Shown here: positions 1 to 8,478 of the stretch, one piece after another
How the letters are laid out: every line of letters starts with the position of its first letter
Numbering within the stretch: position 1 is the stretch's first letter
Notes under the pieces: generated by a model
Seen by the model: only the letters and a program-made list of their open reading frames with translations
Databases searched by the model: none
Told to the model about the DNA's origin: nothing
Made by a program: the position numbers and the translations under genes
Assembly (NCBI RefSeq): GCF_900239945.1
Contig: NZ_LT993738.1
Span: 1,054,001-1,118,000 of the forward strand
Length of the DNA: 64,000 nt
Direction: 5' to 3'
Source of the DNA: Chlamydia serpentis
GTDB lineage: Bacteria; Chlamydiota; Chlamydiia; Chlamydiales; Chlamydiaceae

Positions 1-1
1 T

Positions 2-163
2 CGTGTCGTATGTAAACCCAAAGATATTGTGCCTTTCTTAGAACTTGATGTGCAGGCTGTTGGACTTTCTCAAACGAGAAAATTATCTGATATAAAGATC
101 CCTAGTGGAATTGAACCAATTACACCTCTGAAAGAAGTTGCTATAACCGTTTCTAGAAGGTAA
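2..163 (+). CDS. rplY: 50S ribosomal protein L25/Ctc, C-terminal end only
   Basis: The window opens inside a reading frame whose last 53 codons end at a TAA at 161-163. The translated tail runs [17 protein letters not shown] and ends [12 protein letters not shown], which I recognise as the C-terminal part of the chlamydial L25/Ctc general-stress-type ribosomal protein that binds 5S rRNA. Its stop lies one base before the pth start codon, the usual ctc-pth arrangement, so the two are probably co-transcribed. The start and the 5S-binding domain lie outside the window. Identification rests on the tail and on the neighbour. Confidence 0.8.
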   Translation, partial: RVVCKPKDIVPFLELDVQAVGLSQTRKLSDIKIPSGIEPITPLKEVAITVSRR

Positions 164-164
164 C

Positions 165-716
165 ATGGCTAAGCTGGTTGTAGCTATAGGAAACCCAGGA
201 CGTGAATATGAAAATACTCGACATAACTTAGGGTTCTTATTGGCGGATAGGTTGGTAAAAGAGTTTAAGGGCTCTCCGTTTCAACTTTTATCAAAATGTC
301 ATGCCTTAGTCTCTCTTATAGACTCTTCCTTTGGAACTTTGATTTTTATTAAGCCGATGACCTTTGTTAACTTAAGTGGTAAATCTGTAAGTTTGGCTAA
401 AAAATATTTTAATATTGATCTTGGTCATGTCTTAGTTCTTGTTGATGATGTGAATCGTTCATTCGGAAAACTTCGTCTGTGTTTTAACGGAGGAAGTGGA
501 GGGCATAATGGTATTAAAAGTATTACTACCAGCTTAGGTTCGAGTGAGTACTGGCAGTTGCGGTGTGGTTTGGGAAGACCCTCTGAAGAGGGAACAGAAC
601 TATCTGACTTTGTTTTGGGAAAATTCTCTGAAGAAGAGAATCTGCAACTGAATTCAGTATTTATTGAAGCAACTACCCTATTTAATCAGTGGTGCTCAGA
701 ATTTGAAACAGCTTAG
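165..716 (+). CDS. pth: Peptidyl-tRNA hydrolase
   Basis: Pth releases tRNA from peptidyl-tRNA that drops off the ribosome, acting in the cytoplasm. The 183-residue length is normal. Family residues are visible: the N-terminal VVAIGNPG loop, the catalytic histidine H20 in NTRHNLGF, N69 in MTFVNLSG, D94 in [10 protein letters not shown] and N115 in GGHNGIKS. The start is the ATG directly after the rplY stop, leaving one base between the genes, which implies translational coupling. An 81-bp gap to rpsF follows, so pth may close the rplY transcript while rpsF starts a new one. Nothing about the protein looks unusual. Confidence 0.96.
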   Translation: MAKLVVAIGNPGREYENTRHNLGFLLADRLVKEFKGSPFQLLSKCHALVSLIDSSFGTLIFIKPMTFVNLSGKSVSLAKKYFNIDLGHVLVLVDDVNRSFGKLRLCFNGGSGGHNGIKSITTSLGSSEYWQLRCGLGRPSEEGTELSDFVLGKFSEEENLQLNSVFIEATTLFNQWCSEFETA

Positions 717-742
717 TGAAGTTCTAAAATAATTTTAGTGGA

Positions 743-756
743 CTCAGATATCTGAG
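743..756. repeat. 14-bp perfect palindrome upstream of rpsF
   Basis: The bases ctcagatatctgag form a perfect palindrome in the 81-bp gap between pth and rpsF. A GATAAT (757-762) that could serve as a -10 element follows at once, but no good -35 sits upstream. The palindrome could be an operator or a loop-less stem in a ribosomal-protein leader. I saw no CCGAAC-like S6:S18 binding motif. Function is unproven. Confidence 0.3.
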
Positions 757-797
757 GATAATAAACTACTCTATCTCTCTGTGTTTAGGAGTTTTTA

Positions 798-1136
798 ATG
801 GGAAAAAAGGAAAATCAGCTTTACGAAGGCGCCTATGTGTTTAGCGTAACTCTTAGTGAAGAAGCTAGGCGTAAGGCTTTAGATAAGGTTATTTCGGGGA
901 TAACTAATTACGGCGGTGAAATTCACAAAATTCACGATCAAGGCCGTAAAAAGCTAGCGTATACCATTCGTGGAGCTAGGGAAGGCTATTATTATTTTAT
1001 TTATTTTTCTGTCTCTCCTGGGGTCATTTCAGAGCTTTGGAAAGAGTATCATTTAAATGAGGATTTACTTCGCTTTATGACACTTAAAGCAGATTCTATA
1101 AAAGAAGTCCTAGAGTTCGCCTCTCTACCTGAATAA
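798..1136 (+). CDS. rpsF: 30S ribosomal protein S6
   Basis: S6 binds the central domain of 16S rRNA as a heterodimer with S18, which is encoded next. The 112-residue product has the S6 pattern: YEGAYVFSVTLSEEARRKALDKV near the start, then the aromatic strand REGYYYFIYFSVSPG, and LLRFMTLKAD near the end. The start ATG has a TAGGAG ribosome-binding site about seven bases upstream. Genes rpsF, rpsR and rplI are spaced by 15-17 bases with clear Shine-Dalgarno sequences, forming the standard S6-S18-L9 operon that here continues into ispE. Confidence 0.96.
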   Translation: MGKKENQLYEGAYVFSVTLSEEARRKALDKVISGITNYGGEIHKIHDQGRKKLAYTIRGAREGYYYFIYFSVSPGVISELWKEYHLNEDLLRFMTLKADSIKEVLEFASLPE

Positions 1137-1153
1137 TTTGTTAAGGAGAAAAT

Positions 1154-1402
1154 ATGAATAAGCCTGTTCATAATAATGAACATAGAAGGAAGCGTTTTAA
1201 TAAAAAATGCCCCTTTATTTCCGCAGGTTGGAAAACAATAGATTATAAGGATGTTGAAACCTTAAAAAAATTTATTACTGAAAGAGGTAAGGTATTACCC
1301 AGAAGAATTACAGGTGTTTCTTCCCGTTTCCAAGGCGTGCTATCTCAAGCAATCAAAAGAGCTCGCCATTTAGGGTTGTTACCTTTTGTTGGAGAAGATT
1401 AA
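1154..1402 (+). CDS. rpsR: 30S ribosomal protein S18
   Basis: S18 is the partner of S6 in the platform of the small subunit. The 82-residue product shows the conserved core: [11 protein letters not shown], then [28 protein letters not shown] and the tail [17 protein letters not shown]. The ATG follows AAGGAGA with good spacing. Like many bacterial S18 proteins it keeps a single N-terminal cysteine rather than a full four-cysteine zinc site. It is the middle gene of the rpsF-rpsR-rplI cluster. Confidence 0.97.
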   Translation: MNKPVHNNEHRRKRFNKKCPFISAGWKTIDYKDVETLKKFITERGKVLPRRITGVSSRFQGVLSQAIKRARHLGLLPFVGED

Positions 1403-1417
1403 TTTAGAGGAAGAAGA

Positions 1418-1927
1418 ATGAAACAACAGCTACTTTTACTTGAAGATGTTGATGGGTTAGGCCGTAGTGGTGATTTAGTCGTTGCTCGCCCTGGGTATAT
1501 CCGTAACTATCTTATCCCCAAGAAAAAAGCTATTATTGCTGGTGCAGGGACTCTGCGTTTGCAAGCTAAACTTAAAGAACAACGTTTACTACAAGCAGCT
1601 TCTGATAAAACAGAGTCTGAGAGAATTGCTCAGATGCTCAAAGATATTGTTTTGGAATTCCAAGTCCGTGTTGACCCTGATAACAATATGTATGGATCTG
1701 TAACTATCACGGATATTATTGAAAAGGCCAGTAAACAGAATATTTTCTTAGTTCGCAAAAATTTTCCCCATGCTCACTATGCTATCAAGAATTTAGGGAA
1801 GAAAAGTATCCCTTTAAAACTCAAAGAAGAAGTAACCGCAACCCTATTTGTTGAGGTTAGCTCTGATAGTGAATACGTTACTGTTTTACCACAAGGAAAA
1901 CAGACCGAAGAAACTCAAAAGATCTAA
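1418..1927 (+). CDS. rplI: 50S ribosomal protein L9
   Basis: L9 is the elongated two-domain protein near the L1 stalk that limits frameshifting. The 169-residue product starts MKQQLLLLEDVDGLGRSGDLV followed by the L9 signature VARPGYIRNYLIPKKKA. A connecting helix runs around residues 45-75, and a C-terminal domain has the VDPDNNMYGSVT segment. The length is slightly above the usual 150, due to a tail rich in acidic residues and glutamine. The ATG is preceded by AGAGGAAGAAG. The ispE start follows 37 bases downstream, so ispE is probably read from the same transcript. Confidence 0.96.
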   Translation: MKQQLLLLEDVDGLGRSGDLVVARPGYIRNYLIPKKKAIIAGAGTLRLQAKLKEQRLLQAASDKTESERIAQMLKDIVLEFQVRVDPDNNMYGSVTITDIIEKASKQNIFLVRKNFPHAHYAIKNLGKKSIPLKLKEEVTATLFVEVSSDSEYVTVLPQGKQTEETQKI

Positions 1928-1964
1928 TAGTTTATAGGGTGGGAAATTTTGTTTTGAAGATATT

Positions 1965-2860
1965 ATGGAATATTTTTCTCCTGCAAAGTTAAACCTGTTT
2001 TTGAAAATATGGGGGAAACGTTCTGATGGTTTTCATGAGCTTACAACTTTTTATCAAACTATAGATTTCGGAGATATACTTTCTCTAACAAGTAGTGCAA
2101 AGGATAGTTTGATTAGCAATGTTGATGAGTTGGTTTCCCCATCGAATCTCATTTGGAAAAGTCTTGCTATTTTCAGAAGAGAAACTCAAATTTTGCAACC
2201 TGTTTCTTGGACCCTGAATAAATCTGTTCCTTTAGGGGCGGGTTTAGGAGGAGGTAGCAGCAATGCTGCTACTGCTCTTTATGCTCTTAATGAGCACTTT
2301 CAAACAAATATTCCTACAGCTACTTTGCAATTGTGGGCTCAGGAAATTGGCAGCGATGTCCCTTTTTTTTTTCTTTAGGATCCGCGCTAGGAAAAGGTCG
2401 CGGAGAACAGATTTCTATAATAAAACTAAATTATAGCCATAATAAATATGTTCTATATTTAGATTCTGATGGAGTTTCCACCCAAAAAGCTTACCAATCC
2501 ATGATTCCTGAAGACTTCAGCAAAGGAAAGCGTGCAACATCGTTTTATTATGGTGAAAACGATTTAGAAAAGTCCGTATTTCGTATACGTCCAGACTTAA
2601 GAAGTAAAAAACACATGCTAGAGAGGATATGGAGTCCTTTCCATAGCAATGTGCTTATGTCGGGTTCAGGGGCAACTTTATTTGTCACCTATTCAGAAAA
2701 GTTAGAAAAAAACACCCAAGTAAAGTCTCATATTCAAAACCTAATCAAGCAAACCAAGGGAATTCCTGTACGTTGTCTTTATAGGAAAAATCAGTGGTAC
2801 TCTCTAGAAGGAGCTATTTACAAAAATAACCAGAAAGTATGTTTTCAGCCACTGATATAA
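1965..2860 (+). CDS. ispE: 4-diphosphocytidyl-2-C-methyl-D-erythritol kinase, interrupted by an apparent -1 frameshift in a T10 tract
   Basis: IspE phosphorylates CDP-methylerythritol in the MEP isoprenoid pathway, the only isoprenoid route in Chlamydia. The first part (1965-2378) carries the N-terminal FSPAKLNLFLK motif and the GHMP-kinase ATP loop PLGAGLGGGSSNAATALYAL. It stops at a TAG just after the run of ten T at 2363-2372. The rest (up to 2860) is open in another frame, contains SLGSALGKGRGE and the third GHMP motif VLMSGSGATLFV, and ends at the expected place. One extra T (or two fewer) would join them into one enzyme, about 298 residues with one extra T, which is the family length. 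Sequencing error, polymerase slippage and true inactivation all remain possible; essentiality makes the first two more likely. Confidence 0.88.
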
Positions 2861-3032
2861 TTTTATTTGCTTCTACAGAAAGTGAGCTTTCTGCTTGGCA
2901 AAGTCCATGGATATTACATAAATTGGCTTTTTTCTTTACTGTTGAGAATATAAAATTGGAAGCCTTGGAAATCCTTGATACTTCTGTAGTAGTACTTTCA
3001 TCAATTTCAGGAAGTGTAATCTTGTGTGACAT
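2814..3032 (-). CDS. Small hypothetical protein, 72 residues
   Basis: I do not recognise the family. The reading frame begins with an ATG preceded on the minus strand by AGGTGA ten bases upstream, a good match to the anti-Shine-Dalgarno complement. The product (MSHKITLPEIDESTTTEVSR at its start, ending LSGYFCK) is soluble, mildly basic and has four cysteines, with no signal peptide or membrane segment. Its 3' end overlaps the 3' end of ispE by 47 bases tail to tail. A plus-strand frame covers almost the same bases (2839-3063) but has no comparable ribosome-binding site, so I prefer the minus strand. It may still be a chance frame. Confidence 0.45.
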   Translation of the reverse strand: MSHKITLPEIDESTTTEVSRISKASNFIFSTVKKKANLCNIHGLCQAESSLSVEANKIISVAENILSGYFCK

Positions 3033-3238
3033 AACTAAACCCTCACCTTCACTTCCTAATTAAAGGATTTTTTTATTTTAAACAATTTTTTTATAAATGT
3101 ATGTTAGCTTCTTAATATAGAAGTTTCGCCTCTTTAAGGGGGATATTGATAGATTTTTTAAAATTTTTGACCCTTTCTTTTTACTGCCAATATCTTTATG
3201 TCTATGCATAAATATTAATATAGTTCCCCTGGTTTTTT

Positions 3239-4591
3239 ATGATCCTGCCTTCGTACTCTTATTCTTTGAAAATAGGAGCAGCAGTGTTCTTTTTTTGCTC
3301 TATACTACATACCTTTCTGACTCCCTGGCTCTATACCCTCTGTCAGTCTTATGAACACAAAAAACTTGTTTTCCCAGAGTCTTGGAAACGCTATGTGCGC
3401 CTATCAGAACTTTTCAGAATTTTAAGTAGAGTAGAGGTTGTATTTTTTTTATGGTCAATTCCTCTCTTTTTCTGGTTCCTATATAGCGAAGGTTTCAGGA
3501 TTACCATGGCATACTTTAATAGTAGAAACTATGGATTCGCTGTCTTTATTATGGTCATCCTTATTCTTCTCGAATCACGTCCTATAGTATTCTTTGCAGA
3601 ACGTGTACTTTCGACAATTGCTAAGCTAGGTAATACCTCACCAAAAGCTTGGTGGTGGACATTGATGATAGCGCCACCCCTGCTTTCCTGCCTCCTTAAG
3701 GAAACAGGAGCTATGATTATCGGTGCTACATTGCTAATGAAGCATTTTTATAGTTTTTCTCCTTCACGACGTTTTGCATACGCTACTATTGGCCTTTTGT
3801 TCTCTAATATCTCAATAGGAGGACTGACAAGCTACGTATCCTCAAGAGCTCTCTTCCTGATCTTCCCTGCACTTAAATGGGATCATTCTTTTTTTCTTTC
3901 CCATTTCGCATGGAAAGCGGTAATTTCTATCTTAGTATCGACAACAATCTATTATTTTATTTTCCGTAAAGAGTTTAAGAATTTTCGAGATATTCCTAAT
4001 ACTAAAGATTCGACAGGAGAACAAGTACCTTGGTGGATCATCTGTGTCCATATTATATTCGTTGGTTCTATAATATTATCACGAGCTACACCATTGTTTA
4101 TGGGAGCTCTTTTACTGTTTTATCTCGGATTCCAGAAATTCACTATTTTTTATCAAGATACGATAAACGTACCTAAGGTATGTTATGTAGGACTTTTCTA
4201 TGCTGGCTTAGTCGTATTCGGAGATCTTCAGGAGTGGTGGGTGTTAAACTTAATGCATGGTCTCTCAGACTTTGGATATATGACAGTCTCATATACGCTA
4301 TCTATATTTTTAGATAATGCACTTGTTAACTACCTGGTGCATAATCTTTCCGTAGCTACCGACTGCTATCATTACCTTGTAGTCGTAGGTTGTATGGCAG
4401 CAGGTGGTCTGACGATAGTTTCCAATATCCCAAATATTGTGGGGTATCTCATTCTAAGATCGGCTTTTCCTTTTTCGACAATTCATATGGGTTGGCTATT
4501 TCTCGGAGCTCTAGGACCCTCAATAATTTCTTTAGGAGTATTCTGGTTATTAAGAAATATTCCAGAGTTTTTATACTGTTTTTTCAGATAA
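3239..4591 (+). CDS. Polytopic inner-membrane protein, predicted Na+/H+ antiporter family
   Basis: The 450-residue product is hydrophobic almost throughout, with roughly ten or more membrane segments. It belongs to a conserved chlamydial membrane protein found at this locus and usually annotated as a putative Na+/H+ antiporter. Visible landmarks are the polar in-membrane stretch LLKETGAMIIGATLLM around residues 152-167, the glycine-rich SNISIGGLTSYVSSRALF around 198-215, and SIFLDNALVNYL further on. Charged residues inside membrane segments and short glycine-rich breaks fit an ion transporter, but substrate and direction are inferred. The ATG at 3239 has only a weak ribosome-binding site. The downstream neighbour is convergent with a 51-base gap and no clear terminator. 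Confidence 0.7.
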   Translation: MILPSYSYSLKIGAAVFFFCSILHTFLTPWLYTLCQSYEHKKLVFPESWKRYVRLSELFRILSRVEVVFFLWSIPLFFWFLYSEGFRITMAYFNSRNYGFAVFIMVILILLESRPIVFFAERVLSTIAKLGNTSPKAWWWTLMIAPPLLSCLLKETGAMIIGATLLMKHFYSFSPSRRFAYATIGLLFSNISIGGLTSYVSSRALFLIFPALKWDHSFFLSHFAWKAVISILVSTTIYYFIFRKEFKNFRDIPNTKDSTGEQVPWWIICVHIIFVGSIILSRATPLFMGALLLFYLGFQKFTIFYQDTINVPKVCYVGLFYAGLVVFGDLQEWWVLNLMHGLSDFGYMTVSYTLSIFLDNALVNYLVHNLSVATDCYHYLVVVGCMAAGGLTIVSNIPNIVGYLILRSAFPFSTIHMGWLFLGALGPSIISLGVFWLLRNIPEFLYCFFR

Positions 4592-4642
4592 AGAGGAGGG
4601 GGACAAACATAAATATAGAACATGGGATTCGATATTTTTACT

Positions 4643-7486
4643 TTATTCATTCTTTTGAGTGCCACGTATATAGACGCTAGTTTTTACTCCAAATTTATTA
4701 GTAAGAAAACGTTGACAATATTCTAAGAAGTCTTCGTATGTCAATGTTTGCGCAGCAGTAATCTTTGCATTAGGGACAGAAAACTCAACAGAGGGATGCT
4801 CAAAAGCTAAAGAAAATAACACTGAGTTCATCATGTCAAAGGAATCCTCTGGTTCTAATATCCTATTGATATAAGCTTTGCGTATGTTTCTAAATTTTTC
4901 TTGAGACATTCCAAAGTCCTGAGGACAGCTGGAAACCTTGTTAAGAAATATGGAGGTTTTATCCATGAGTTCCTCTGGAGGATATGCATCCGAACGGATA
5001 TAGAAGAAGCCAAAAGGTCTTGAAGCAAGCTCTCTATAACGAGCCCCCACCATATACCCTAGCTGCTGTTTTGTTCTAAGTTCTTCGAAAGTAACCTGGT
5101 GGAGCCATTCAAATAACATCTCTGCACAGACTTGGCTTTGTATAGATGAGGAATTCTCATCTTGGAGTAGTAACAGCATACCATTTGCTGTCAATGGATA
5201 GTCATGATAGATCTCAGAAGCTCGATTAACTGCTAACTCATAGTAAAAAGGCTTTCTAGTATAGGGAGAACGAGGCATCGTGAAACCTTGCAAGGTACCA
5301 ATAAAATCCTTTTGCTGCTCGTTAGAGAGATTTCCTAAAACCATTGCTTCAAGGTGTACGCTATTCAATAGTTTAGAAGCAAACAGTTGGAATTGGCCAA
5401 AACTTACTTCTTCAAGAGCCGCAAGTTTCGTAGTGTTAGAATAAGTTTCCTTGATGGCTTGAGAAATTGCCTCGTTAAGACCAGAACGTACAGGGCACTT
5501 AAGTAAACCTCCTTGGTAGAGCTCCAACAATTGCTTTTTATATATTGCAAATGCCTCCGCGTTAATCTCTAAATTAGGTAATGATGTTAAAATAGAGTTC
5601 AGTAACGCAGAAGCCGTTGTTGTGTAACCCGAAATTTTTAAATCAATACCGTCACCGCCTAAAGCAGAAGTAAAGGAAAGACCTGCCGTAGTTGCAGGAT
5701 AATACTCTCTTACGAGCCAATCATTTAAAGCCAAGCAATACAGTTCTGTCGCAACTAAAGGATAAGGAGTTGATCTAGTAATCTCGGGAGAACGAATACG
5801 AATCTGAGTAGAAAGTTTTGGGGTTGTATAGTAACGGTCCTCACAATAATATACAGTTAACTTATCATCTTGGTAACTGAGTACAGGAGAAAAAGGGAAC
5901 TCTTGTTTTTTTAGTAGTTGTGCCTCAGGAAGCGTCACTTCTTTTGGAATAAACATATTTGGCTTCGGAAGAGCCATTGTGTGTGCTGATGGCTTTTTTC
6001 CATAATCTTTAACCCCTTCTAATGCTTTTACATAATAAGTCATATTAAAGATAGGATCATAGAGTTCTCTAGTTTCTTCCCAATTTTTGGGATTCTTTGT
6101 AGAGAGAATATAACGTGCTTGTTCGGGATCAGAAATTATTTTAAGAAGAAGTGACTCGTCATGAGAAGAATATGAAGGATAAACTAGTGTGTGATAAGGA
6201 TAAGTGGATAAATCTTCCGTAGCTAAAGCTACAATTTGTTCACAAAGTAAATCGAAAAGAGGACTTTTAGAACTATAACAATAGTTCAAAGCATTAATTG
6301 TCGAGATCTCTTCGAGAATATAGCTAGGAATACCGTGCTCTTGAATATATTGAAGATACTGGAAGGTAAGGTCAATAATTTTAGAATACTGTTGATCACC
6401 CTTTTCTGTAAGTTCATAACTAATAAAAAATTCACTGGTATTTAAAGATGTTTTATAAACATCCACATCTAAACTTGTAATTAACCGTTCCTTTTTTAAT
6501 AAAGATACCAAACTGTTCTCAGTCTCATTTCTTAAGACTTCAGAAAGAGCTTTATAGCAACCTAAGGGAATCGCCGGAACGGAGTCATAGATATGCCAAT
6601 AGATTTCTAGATTAGAGGTGGGTTGAATTGCCTGGTTAATATAGAGTTTTTTTAATGAGGAGGTGTCTCCAGAAGGAAGGAAAGGCTGTTGTTCCTTGTA
6701 ATTTCGAGATCTAGGAATCTGAGCAAAGATCTTCGCTAGTTGTTTTTTTGCCTTAGGAAAAGGTGCGGATGTGTAAGCGATTGCACACATGTTCTCAGGA
6801 GAATAATGTAATTTGAACCATTCAGTCATTTTCTCTGTGGTAACGGGAGCTAAGGTAGAGGCATTGCCACAGCCAAAACGAGCAGAGGGGTAGTCTTGAG
6901 GAGCAGCAAGCTGCTGAATACGGTGGATACGCCTTGTATCAGAGAGAGGACAGGCAGCAAACTCTTGGTGGACTGCATGCTTTTCTCTATCGAGATCCTC
7001 TTGACGAAACTTAGGGCTAATAAATAAATGAACAAATTGATCTACAGCTTCAGAAAAAGCAGAATTTTCTACGGAAAATAGAAAGACAGTTTTATCGGGA
7101 TAAGTAAATGCATTATACACCCCATTATTAGCACTTAAAAATTCGGGGAAACCAGAAACCTCAGGATACTTTTCATTTCCAAGAAAAACACAGTGCTCTG
7201 TGAAGTGCGCCATTCCAGGATATGCTTCAGGATCAGCATTGTTTCCTGTTTTTACAAGAAGAGCGGCTCCAGAAGTAGGAAGATTAGGATCTGAAATGAT
7301 GAGCAGAGGTAGACCATTATTACAAATGATCTTTTCAATTTTTTGATCTGCAGCCGCAGGAGTAGAGATCTGTAAAGGACACTCGTTAGTAATACTTCGA
7401 AATTGGTGCTTACAAGATGTTGCGCATAGGGAAAAGCAAATTAAAATGGGTAATAAAAATTTCCAGGACATCTTAGAGCTCCTCAT
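4643..7486 (-). CDS. ptr: M16 family zinc metalloprotease, insulinase/pitrilysin type, exported
   Basis: A 947-residue insulin-degrading-enzyme relative. The inverted zinc motif HFTEH lies at residues 94-98 in GMAHFTEHCVFLGNEKYP, and the third ligand E175 sits in AVHQEFAACP, the spacing expected for M16A enzymes. The N terminus is basic then hydrophobic (KFLLPILICFSLCA) and ends at TSCKHQ, so it is exported. Cys25 might be a lipid anchor, but the lipobox is imperfect. An inactive second half with the usual late motif FEELRTKQQLGYMVGARYR follows. M16A enzymes degrade small peptides, here probably in the periplasm. It overlaps the end of plsB by 14 bases and is last in the rng-plsB-protease block. 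Confidence 0.9.
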   Translation of the reverse strand: MRSSKMSWKFLLPILICFSLCATSCKHQFRSITNECPLQISTPAAADQKIEKIICNNGLPLLIISDPNLPTSGAALLVKTGNNADPEAYPGMAHFTEHCVFLGNEKYPEVSGFPEFLSANNGVYNAFTYPDKTVFLFSVENSAFSEAVDQFVHLFISPKFRQEDLDREKHAVHQEFAACPLSDTRRIHRIQQLAAPQDYPSARFGCGNASTLAPVTTEKMTEWFKLHYSPENMCAIAYTSAPFPKAKKQLAKIFAQIPRSRNYKEQQPFLPSGDTSSLKKLYINQAIQPTSNLEIYWHIYDSVPAIPLGCYKALSEVLRNETENSLVSLLKKERLITSLDVDVYKTSLNTSEFFISYELTEKGDQQYSKIIDLTFQYLQYIQEHGIPSYILEEISTINALNYCYSSKSPLFDLLCEQIVALATEDLSTYPYHTLVYPSYSSHDESLLLKIISDPEQARYILSTKNPKNWEETRELYDPIFNMTYYVKALEGVKDYGKKPSAHTMALPKPNMFIPKEVTLPEAQLLKKQEFPFSPVLSYQDDKLTVYYCEDRYYTTPKLSTQIRIRSPEITRSTPYPLVATELYCLALNDWLVREYYPATTAGLSFTSALGGDGIDLKISGYTTTASALLNSILTSLPNLEINAEAFAIYKKQLLELYQGGLLKCPVRSGLNEAISQAIKETYSNTTKLAALEEVSFGQFQLFASKLLNSVHLEAMVLGNLSNEQQKDFIGTLQGFTMPRSPYTRKPFYYELAVNRASEIYHDYPLTANGMLLLLQDENSSSIQSQVCAEMLFEWLHQVTFEELRTKQQLGYMVGARYRELASRPFGFFYIRSDAYPPEELMDKTSIFLNKVSSCPQDFGMSQEKFRNIRKAYINRILEPEDSFDMMNSVLFSLAFEHPSVEFSVPNAKITAAQTLTYEDFLEYCQRFLTNKFGVKTSVYIRGTQKNE

Positions 7487-8468
7487 ATAAATCTTTTACA
7501 ATAGAAAATATTTTAGTTGCTCTTAACATTCTTTGAGAATGCTTATCGCAACTAATTATTTCCTCTTTCGAACACAACTCATCAAAGAGTAACTCCTCTC
7601 CAAAATTAAAGAACACTGGAGCAAAGAAAATCGCTCTATGTTCCCCAATCGTATCCTCTATTTTTGGAGGGGGGGGGAGAATATCATAGGTTTTTAAAGC
7701 AAAAGGATAGAAATGTGTTACCTGTTTGGAAGCTTTAGCTAATAAGCGAAACATCTCTAAACTCTCCGGGGAAAATTCTGTGGGATATAGCTTTCCTCGG
7801 TCATTTTTTCTATCGCGACCTCCTGCAGGTGCTACATATATAAATTTACCTCCCTTATGTAAAAGGGTCTTTAAGATTTGCATACTTTTCTGATTGTGAA
7901 ACAACTTCTCTTCTCGAAGTTCCGGGGGATTGGCAATATGACGCTTAGAATAGATACATAATAAATCACACCCCATACTAAATGGACGAGCTAGTGGATC
8001 AGAGGTAACTCGATCTCCGGCTACGAAAATCATTTTTTCCATTAACTCAGGACAAGTTTTTCCTAGGGTGTAGTACATAAGTTGCGGGTCGCATTCTGTC
8101 TGATGATTCGCAAGCAGCACAACGTTGTCGCCTCTGGCAATGTACTTTTGAATTTCCTGAAGGCAGTTAATATTTAAAACTCGAGAATTTTGCTCATCAG
8201 TAACTAAAGAAAAAAAATCTATCCCCAAGCGGTATAAATCTATAGGTTCTCGAATTTTTTTATGATAAGGGGGGAAAATAAAAGGGTTTTTCAAGTCATC
8301 AATGATAACCTTTACCCATTGTAAACATAACGCCTCTGCTTGAGAAGATGCGAATTTTTTTGTGGCTGCATCAATGTAATTTTGATGAAAAACAGAAAAT
8401 TTTTGATATAAAGGCTCGGGGAGATACTGGTTATCAAAAGCATGTTGTAAATACCTGGAAAACTGCAT
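7473..8468 (-). CDS. plsB: Glycerol-3-phosphate acyltransferase, plastid-type PlsB
   Basis: This enzyme acylates glycerol-3-phosphate at sn-1, the first step of phospholipid synthesis. The H-x4-D acyltransferase motif is H122 to D127 in LLANHQTECDP, the form typical of soluble plant-plastid and chlamydial enzymes, and the substrate-binding stretch VAPAGGRDR follows. The length of 331 residues suits this short type rather than the 800-residue E. coli PlsB. The coding strand has a run of nine C (plus-strand G9 at 7669-7677) that encodes the proline run of ILPPPPKIED; the frame is intact here. It lies 10 bases after rng and overlaps the M16 protease start. PlsX, which makes acyl-phosphate, is also in this window. 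Confidence 0.9.
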   Translation of the reverse strand: MQFSRYLQHAFDNQYLPEPLYQKFSVFHQNYIDAATKKFASSQAEALCLQWVKVIIDDLKNPFIFPPYHKKIREPIDLYRLGIDFFSLVTDEQNSRVLNINCLQEIQKYIARGDNVVLLANHQTECDPQLMYYTLGKTCPELMEKMIFVAGDRVTSDPLARPFSMGCDLLCIYSKRHIANPPELREEKLFHNQKSMQILKTLLHKGGKFIYVAPAGGRDRKNDRGKLYPTEFSPESLEMFRLLAKASKQVTHFYPFALKTYDILPPPPKIEDTIGEHRAIFFAPVFFNFGEELLFDELCSKEEIISCDKHSQRMLRATKIFSIVKDLYEEL

Positions 8469-8478
8469 GTATATTACC

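Noticed and set aside
2839-3063. Plus-strand 74-codon frame after ispE
   Set aside because: It has no Shine-Dalgarno and mirrors the minus-strand frame at 2814-3032, which has a good one.
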